Shown one piece after another: positions 1 to 4,313 of a stretch of DNA of 7,637 bases. This DNA comes from Hyphomicrobiales bacterium. GTDB lineage: Bacteria > Pseudomonadota > Alphaproteobacteria > Rhizobiales > Beijerinckiaceae. Where the stretch lies: positions 1 to 7,637 of the forward strand of contig OMIJ01000162.1 in NCBI GenBank assembly GCA_900299065.1, read 5' to 3'. Below the pieces are notes generated by a model. That model was not told where the DNA came from and did not search any database. It saw nothing but the letters and a program-made list of their open reading frames with translations. How positions within the stretch are numbered: the first letter of the stretch is position 1; every line of letters starts with the position of its first letter. The position numbers and the translations under genes are program-made.

Positions 1-7
1 AGCGCAT
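1..7 (-). CDS. Start of a divergent gene cut by the left edge (product unknown)
   Basis: On the minus strand an ATG (complement of 5-7) is followed by CGC before the window ends. It is preceded by GGGGAGGT, a near-ideal Shine-Dalgarno, whose GGAGG core (complement of 15-19) sits 7 bases before the ATG. A plausible promoter lies further upstream. This combination is unlikely by chance, so I infer a real gene running leftwards, divergent from the small membrane protein gene at 108. Only Met-Arg can be read, so nothing can be said about its function. Confidence 0.55.
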
Positions 8-14
8 AAGATGA

Positions 15-19
15 CCTCC
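15..19 (-). promoter_or_regulatory. Shine-Dalgarno of the left-edge gene
   Basis: The minus strand reads GGGGAGGTCATCTTATG. GGAGG with a 7-base spacer is an optimal ribosome binding site and is the main reason for calling a gene start at the left edge. Confidence 0.6.
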
Positions 20-34
20 CCTGATGATCCTCCC

Positions 35-63
35 TTTTTAAACCAGAGGCAGGGGACTGTCAG
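35..63 (-). promoter_or_regulatory. Candidate sigma70-type promoter for the left-edge gene
   Basis: On the minus strand CTGACA (complement of 58-63; 5 of 6 to TTGACA) is followed after exactly 17 bases by TAAAAA (complement of 35-40; 4 of 6 to TATAAT). Transcription would start near position 28, leaving a leader of about 20 bases that holds the Shine-Dalgarno. The -35 box falls in the loop of a perfect inverted repeat. This is inference from consensus matching only. Confidence 0.4.
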
Positions 64-71
64 CCCTGCCT
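47..71. repeat. 8-bp perfect inverted repeat over the predicted -35 box (possible operator)
   Basis: AGGCAGGG (47-54) and CCCTGCCT (64-71) are exact reverse complements separated by 9 bases. No T-run follows on either strand: the plus strand continues GTTCAAAAACG and the minus strand CTGGTTTAAAAA. A Rho-independent terminator is therefore unlikely. The position between two divergent genes, overlapping a predicted promoter, fits a dimeric regulator site. A chance palindrome or an mRNA hairpin are alternatives. Confidence 0.4.
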
Positions 72-107
72 GTTCAAAAACGCCACTTAATGGCCTAAGC
101 TTTCCCG

Positions 108-485
108 ATGAGGGATGATGTCACCACTGAGATTGAGGCACTGGAGCGCCAGATCGAGGCGCTCTGGGATCAACACAGAAATGCGCACAAGATGATCTTA
201 CTGGCGCGCTGCGCCTTCTGGATCGGCCTTGTTTTGATGGCTCTGGTCTTTTTTGGACAGCTGCGCGCCTATGCCGTTGAAAGCGGAATTATGGGGTTGA
301 GCCTTTTTCTGGGCGGTATCATATTCTCTGGCTCATCGAGGGCCAGCGCTGATCAGCTGCAGCAGATAATCATTGATCTCGAAGGCGAGCGCACTCAATT
401 GATCAATGACCTCTCTTTCATCTCAATCGAAGAGACATCATCTGCCAAAATTTATCCTTTGCCCAAACGCCCTACCCTGCACTGA
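108..485 (+). CDS. Small two-membrane-segment protein, no recognised family
   Basis: 125 residues. Residues 1-28 are charged and probably helical or coiled coil (TEIEALERQIEALWDQ). Two hydrophobic segments follow, about 30-50 (LVLMALVFFG) and 60-75 (IMGLSLFLGGIIF). A second helical, acidic stretch spans about 80-101 (QLQQIIIDLEGERTQLINDL). Both coiled-coil parts would lie on the same side, probably the cytoplasm, with a short turn outside. Small proteins of this layout occur in alphaproteobacteria as conserved hypotheticals, but I cannot name a family or function. A stop at 96-98 in frame means ATG 108 is the first possible start. It has no Shine-Dalgarno, so it may be leaderless or start later, for example at Met29. 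It converges on the chemoreceptor gene, with 24 bases between the stops and no clear terminator. Confidence 0.7.
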   Translation: MRDDVTTEIEALERQIEALWDQHRNAHKMILLARCAFWIGLVLMALVFFGQLRAYAVESGIMGLSLFLGGIIFSGSSRASADQLQQIIIDLEGERTQLINDLSFISIEETSSAKIYPLPKRPTLH

Positions 486-509
486 TGTCAGGCAAGATAT
501 GAACCGCAC

Positions 510-1832
510 TTAGCTTGCAGTCAGCACACGGGTAAATTCTTCGACGCGCCGACGCATACGCGTGGCCATTTCATCGAGCTTATGAGCGAGATCAACAACG
601 GATTCGACACTGCTGCCTGTCTCCATGACAGCAGCTTCGACATGTTCGACATGTTCCGACATGCTAGATGTTCCCGAGGCTGCAAAGCGAACATCCCGGG
701 CAATTTCCTGAGTCGATGCGCCCTGCTCATGCACGGCGGCCGCTATGATTGTCGTGATATGTTCAACCTCGATGATTTTATGACGGATCGTCTCGATAGC
801 CTCAACAGACATATCTGTTGCACGTTGCATTTCTGCAATTTGATCGCCAATGTCATGCGTGGCTTTGGCTGTCTGCGTGGCGAGTGTTTTGACTTCCTGC
901 GCGACCACAGCAAAACCGCGCCCGGCTTCTCCTGCGCGTGCAGCTTCAATCGTGGCATTGAGAGCCAGAAGATTGGTTTGTGCCGCAATACGCGAAATTG
1001 AACTCACAACAGCCCCGACACGGCGCGCAACAGCAGACAATTGCGTCATTTCGCTTGAAGATTGCTCGGCTGTCGCAACGGCTTTTTGCACGACTGTGGT
1101 CGATTGGACCACCTGACGGCTAATTTCCTCGATTGAGGACAGCAATTGCTCGGAGGCCTGCGCAACCGATGACACATTGGCCGCTGCATCTTCCGAGGCA
1201 CCCTTGGCCTGGGTCGAGCCTTCGCTGGCTCTGCGGGCTGCAACAATCATCACATCAGAAGCCTTGGACATTCGACGAGTCATATCTCCCAGCAGGGCTG
1301 TTGTTGTGTCGAGCTCCTTACTGAATTCTTCCACATGGGCTCTGATGCTGGCATCCCGCAAAAGACGGGCCTCGCGATCATCGCGCGCCTTGATCTCTGC
1401 CATAAGGACATTGTTACGTTTAATCGCATCGCGCAGGGTTTCCAGTGATTGGGCAATGCCACCCAATTCGGTAGAGAACTCGCCGACATCGATTTTGACA
1501 TCCGTATTGCCAGAGGCAAGCTCGTTCATTTGCCTCGCCAATAGGGATAAAGGTGCCGAAAGGGATCTTTGTATCACCGGCACCCAAACGCCCAGATACA
1601 GCAAAGCAGCGAGCACAGTTCCGAAAAGCGATGTTTTCACAAGGCCTTCACTTACTGCAATCAGCTCAATGAGCTTAAGATGCGTTGCTTCCGGGTTCAA
1701 TTTGACCATAGACAGGGCAAGCCCCTGAAACTCGCTCACCGCAAACGCAATTTGCAGGCCCAGACCGACAATAACGATGATGTATGAACTTTGACGAAAA
1801 AGGAGGCTTTTCGTGATCTTCATCGTATGCAT
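510..1832 (-). CDS. Methyl-accepting chemotaxis protein with minimal periplasmic region
   Basis: Chemoreceptor of 440 residues. An N-terminal membrane segment (about 17-33) and a second (about 67-87) enclose only about 33 residues, so no PAS, dCache or four-helix sensor domain is present. A HAMP linker follows (about 88-140), then a long signalling coiled coil. Its hairpin tip, which contacts CheA and CheW, is clear at about 281-318, including AAQTNLLALNATIEAARAGE and GRGFAVVAQEVKTLA. The C-terminus (EEFTRVLTAS) has no CheR-docking pentapeptide such as NWETF. ATG 1832 is chosen because AGGA lies 7 bases upstream; a TTG six bases earlier is too close to that site. It would sense through the membrane, HAMP or a partner protein, and signal to the flagellar motor or another Che-type output. 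No other chemotaxis gene is visible. Family assignment is certain; the ligand is unknown. Confidence 0.95.
   Translation of the reverse strand: MHTMKITKSLLFRQSSYIIVIVGLGLQIAFAVSEFQGLALSMVKLNPEATHLKLIELIAVSEGLVKTSLFGTVLAALLYLGVWVPVIQRSLSAPLSLLARQMNELASGNTDVKIDVGEFSTELGGIAQSLETLRDAIKRNNVLMAEIKARDDREARLLRDASIRAHVEEFSKELDTTTALLGDMTRRMSKASDVMIVAARRASEGSTQAKGASEDAAANVSSVAQASEQLLSSIEEISRQVVQSTTVVQKAVATAEQSSSEMTQLSAVARRVGAVVSSISRIAAQTNLLALNATIEAARAGEAGRGFAVVAQEVKTLATQTAKATHDIGDQIAEMQRATDMSVEAIETIRHKIIEVEHITTIIAAAVHEQGASTQEIARDVRFAASGTSSMSEHVEHVEAAVMETGSSVESVVDLAHKLDEMATRMRRRVEEFTRVLTAS
639..664. repeat. Short tandem repeat inside the chemoreceptor gene
   Basis: GACATGTTC occurs twice head to tail (639-647, 648-656), followed after one base by GACATGC. 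On the coding strand it gives the repeated His-Val-Glu in SEHVEHVEAA near residue 395 of the receptor. It is in frame and probably just local duplication within a coiled coil. Confidence 0.6.
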
Positions 1833-1839
1833 CAGCAAT

Positions 1840-1843
1840 TCCT
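1840..1843 (-). promoter_or_regulatory. Shine-Dalgarno that decides the chemoreceptor start
   Basis: The minus strand reads TTAGGAATTGCTGATG: AGGA with a 7-base spacer to ATG 1832. It favours this ATG over TTG 1838 (spacer 1) and ATG 1823 (spacer 16). Confidence 0.6.
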
Positions 1844-2032
1844 AATCTTGAAACGCCCTAGCATTAGCAAAGGAGCGTTCAAATATGGTTAATTGAATCC
1901 AAAGGCTGGATTTTGTCTGCTATTTGGCCGATGATCGACCGGCTTTCAGGCTTGAGCCGTGATTTGCTAAGGTTTGGGCACCAAGCCGATACTGGCCGAC
2001 AGACAGCCAACTTCTGTGTGAAGAGACATTGC
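1844..2032. other. Divergent intergenic region between chemoreceptor and gshB
   Basis: This stretch must hold the promoters of both the minus-strand receptor gene and the plus-strand gshB run. I found no -35/-10 pair on either strand good enough to call, and no sigma28 flagellar-type site. It contains one small inverted repeat, AATCCA (1896-1901) and TGGATT (1907-1912), and a GAATC (1895-1899) that matches the GANTC site methylated by CcrM in alphaproteobacteria. No RNA gene or riboswitch was recognised. Confidence 0.5.
1896..1912. repeat. 6-bp inverted repeat in the divergent region
   Basis: AATCCA, five bases, then TGGATT, followed on the plus strand by TTGTCTGC. The stem is short and AT-rich and lies upstream of both flanking genes, so a terminator is unlikely. 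It could be a regulator half-site pair or chance. Confidence 0.3.
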
Positions 2033-2037
2033 GAGGA
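2033..2037 (+). promoter_or_regulatory. Shine-Dalgarno of gshB
   Basis: GAGGA lies 8 bases before ATG 2046 and fixes that start. Confidence 0.65.
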
Positions 2038-2045
2038 TCAAAGAT

Positions 2046-2996
2046 ATGACGCTCAAAATTGGCGTTCAAATGGACCCCATAGAGAAAATCAACATAAGCG
2101 GGGATTCCACCTTTGCCCTTTTACTCGAAGCGCAAAATCGGGGCCATGAGATCTATTATTATACACCTGATCAGCTCTCCCTCCATGGCACAAAGGTAAT
2201 GGCAAAAGTCGCGCAAATCAAAGTGCAGGATGTGGTGGGTGATCATGTGAGCAAATCATCTCCCCAAATCATGGATCTCTCGCAGCTTGATGTTATTTTG
2301 CTAAGACAGGATCCACCCTTTGATCTTGGATATATTACGACCACTCATATTCTCGAGCGTCTCCCCTCCCATACGCTTGTTGTCAATGATCCAGCCAGCG
2401 TACGCAATGCACCGGAAAAAATGCTGGTGATGCAATTTCCCCATCTCATGCCAGCCACTTTGATTAGTCGCGACAGAGAGATGATCGAAGCTTTCCGGGC
2501 CGAGCATGGCGATGTGGTCATGAAACCCCTGTATGGCAATGGTGGTGCAGCAGTGTTCAAAGTTGCGCGCGTAGATCCGAATTTTGGATCACTTTACGAT
2601 TTATTCGCTGCAACTTTTAAAGAGCCCTGGGTCAATCAACGCTTCCTGCCAAAGGTCTCGCAGGGCGATAAACGAATCATCCTAGTCGATGGCATAGCCA
2701 TGGGCGCGGTTAATCGCGTTCCTGCTGAAAACGATATTCGCTCGAATATGGTGCGAGGTGGCGCAGCTGTTGCCACGGATCTGTCGACGCGCGAGAAAGA
2801 GATTTGCGATACTATCGGGCCAGAACTCAAACGGCTGGGGCTTTTGTTCACGGGCATTGATGTGATTGATGGGCATTTGACAGAAATCAACGTGACGTCT
2901 CCAACCGGTATTAGAGCCATCAAGAAATTGGGCGGACCAGATTTGGCAGTTGCAATCTGGGATGCAATCGAAGCCAAGCACAAAAGATTGAGATAG
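2046..2996 (+). CDS. gshB: Glutathione synthetase
   Basis: Joins gamma-glutamylcysteine and glycine using ATP, the second and last step of glutathione synthesis in the cytoplasm. The 316-residue length equals that of the E. coli enzyme. Family blocks are present in order: GVQMDPIEKINISGDSTFAL (about 6-25), DVILLRQDPPFD (82-93), VVNDPASVRN (112-121), the glycine-rich ATP-grasp loop VVMKPLYGNGGAAVF (157-171), QGDKRIILVDG (206-216), NMVRGGAA (234-241) and the magnesium/ATP site with TEINVTSPTGIR (279-290), with E280 and N282 as likely metal ligands. The GAGGA site 8 bases upstream supports ATG 2046. It is the first gene of a tight plus-strand run, with 22 bases to the phosphoesterase. In many alphaproteobacteria gshB follows a yraN-type gene; here a chemoreceptor lies upstream instead. 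gshA is not in the window. Confidence 0.97.
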   Translation: MTLKIGVQMDPIEKINISGDSTFALLLEAQNRGHEIYYYTPDQLSLHGTKVMAKVAQIKVQDVVGDHVSKSSPQIMDLSQLDVILLRQDPPFDLGYITTTHILERLPSHTLVVNDPASVRNAPEKMLVMQFPHLMPATLISRDREMIEAFRAEHGDVVMKPLYGNGGAAVFKVARVDPNFGSLYDLFAATFKEPWVNQRFLPKVSQGDKRIILVDGIAMGAVNRVPAENDIRSNMVRGGAAVATDLSTREKEICDTIGPELKRLGLLFTGIDVIDGHLTEINVTSPTGIRAIKKLGGPDLAVAIWDAIEAKHKRLR

Positions 2997-3007
2997 ACAG
3001 ATCTGGC

Positions 3008-3011
3008 AGGA
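3008..3011 (+). promoter_or_regulatory. Shine-Dalgarno of the phosphoesterase gene
   Basis: AGGA lies 7 bases before ATG 3019, inside the 22-base gap after gshB. This supports the chosen start and separate translation initiation within one message. Confidence 0.6.
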
Positions 3012-3018
3012 CTGACCC

Positions 3019-4272
3019 ATGATTAGATCGGCCTGGCCATCAGCCTTCATCTTAATCTGGTCGATCTTATTGGTCCTTGGATCACAGAGCCTGCTGGCAA
3101 AGGATTATCACTGGCTGCAAAGAAGCGCGCAGGGACTCGAGTTGCGCGCCATCACAGCCAATTCCTCTTGTCCCACATTCGAGAAAGACGTCAGATCTGT
3201 GCCAATGCAGCAGCGTATGGCGCCGGGCCCTGGCTTTGGCGTTCGCTCTTGCTTTGCTAGGATTGAAGAGAGCGACAGACAGATCAAATTTGAAGGAAGC
3301 GAGATTGCCCGGCCAAAGGCACAGCCCGATACAATCTTGTTGATCGGCGATACAGGATGCAGGATTCATTTTCCGCTCGTGCAAGCCTGCAATGATGACC
3401 AAGAATGGCCATTTCGCCGCATTGCAGATTCTGCAGCGCGGCTCAAGCCAGATCTTATTTTGCATGTAGGTGATTTTTATTATCGTGAACAAGCCTGCCC
3501 ATTGGCTGATCATGGCTGCAAAGGCTCGGTCCATGGCGATAATTGGCCGACTTGGGAGACGGATTTTTTCGCGCCCGCGCAAAATTTACTCACGACAGCG
3601 CCCTGGATCATGGTGCGCGGCAATCACGAGGAATGCGAGCGCGGCGGGCGTGGCTGGTCGCAATTTCTTGATCCCATTGCTGAGGTTTCTAGCACTGATT
3701 GTTTGCGCCTGCATGAGCCTTACCGCATCGATCTGGGCGGGATTAGCCTGATTGTGATCGATTCTTCAAATGCAAGCGAATGGAGGGAGAACGCAAGCCA
3801 AGCCGAGATCTATCGCAAGCAATTTGCCGCAATCGATCAGCTTGCTCCCGCAGGGCCAGTCTGGATTGCCATGCATCGCCCCATTTGGGCTGCGGCTGCA
3901 AAATTATTAGGCAAAGCCTTAGGAGGTAATGCAACATTGGCCGCGGCTGCGCCAAATCTTCCCGCACGGACGCAATTGATCCTCTCCGGTCATGTTCACA
4001 CCTTTCAAATCCTCGACTTCGAGGAAAATTTGCCGATTCAGTTGATCACAGGCCATAGCGGCGACCAATTGCACCGCACAGCCTCCGATAGCCCTGCGGG
4101 ACTGACCTTACAGGGCGCAAAAGTACGCTCGAGCCGCGGTCAATCTGGTCAATTTGGGTTTGCTCTGCTGAGCAGGATGAGCAATGGGCAATGGAAACTC
4201 AGCAATCATGACCTGAAGGGAGAGATTCTGAGCACTTGCACCTTTGTCGGCAAAAGATTGGATTGCCGCTGA
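3019..4272 (+). CDS. Exported purple-acid-phosphatase-like metallophosphoesterase
   Basis: 417 residues, calcineurin-like fold. All metal-binding blocks are visible: GDTG (110-113), GDFYY (151-155), GNHE (201-204), AMH with H286, and GHVH (324-327). The GDxxY spacing is that of purple acid phosphatases, where the Tyr binds ferric iron. Residues 1 to about 27 form a signal peptide: a basic start, the hydrophobic core FILIWSILLVL, and probable cleavage after LLA. Ten cysteines (51, 78, 114, 124, 160, 167, 206, 228, 407, 416) all lie in the mature part, suggesting disulfides in the periplasm. The roughly 80 residues before the catalytic domain match nothing I know. Likely reaction: hydrolysis of phosphate mono- or diesters; the substrate is unknown. 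An alternative is anchoring by an uncleaved N-terminal helix. It lies 22 bases after gshB and shortly before glnD, so it is probably cotranscribed. Confidence 0.88.
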   Translation: MIRSAWPSAFILIWSILLVLGSQSLLAKDYHWLQRSAQGLELRAITANSSCPTFEKDVRSVPMQQRMAPGPGFGVRSCFARIEESDRQIKFEGSEIARPKAQPDTILLIGDTGCRIHFPLVQACNDDQEWPFRRIADSAARLKPDLILHVGDFYYREQACPLADHGCKGSVHGDNWPTWETDFFAPAQNLLTTAPWIMVRGNHEECERGGRGWSQFLDPIAEVSSTDCLRLHEPYRIDLGGISLIVIDSSNASEWRENASQAEIYRKQFAAIDQLAPAGPVWIAMHRPIWAAAAKLLGKALGGNATLAAAAPNLPARTQLILSGHVHTFQILDFEENLPIQLITGHSGDQLHRTASDSPAGLTLQGAKVRSSRGQSGQFGFALLSRMSNGQWKLSNHDLKGEILSTCTFVGKRLDCR

Positions 4273-4313
4273 TCTGATTATGTCAATTGCTGTTAAATAT
4301 GTTAAAAATAGAT

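Noticed and set aside
476..520. Possible bidirectional terminator between the convergent genes
   Set aside because: Only a 4-bp CCTG/CAGG match can be found, with no T-runs on either side.
582..1001. 139-codon plus-strand open frame opposite the chemoreceptor signalling domain
   Set aside because: It is antisense to the most conserved part of the receptor, with a Cys-rich, implausible protein and no ribosome binding site seen.
1177..1728. 183-codon plus-strand open frame opposite the chemoreceptor
   Set aside because: It lies wholly antisense to a clear chemoreceptor. Its translation is low-complexity, Ser/Arg/Ala-rich and matches no family.
1913..2149. 78-codon frame running into gshB
   Set aside because: It overlaps the well-supported start of gshB in another frame, and its product looks like random translation.
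3082..3582. 166-codon minus-strand frame in the phosphoesterase gene
   Set aside because: It is a shadow of a gene with a full set of metal-binding motifs and has no coherent domain.
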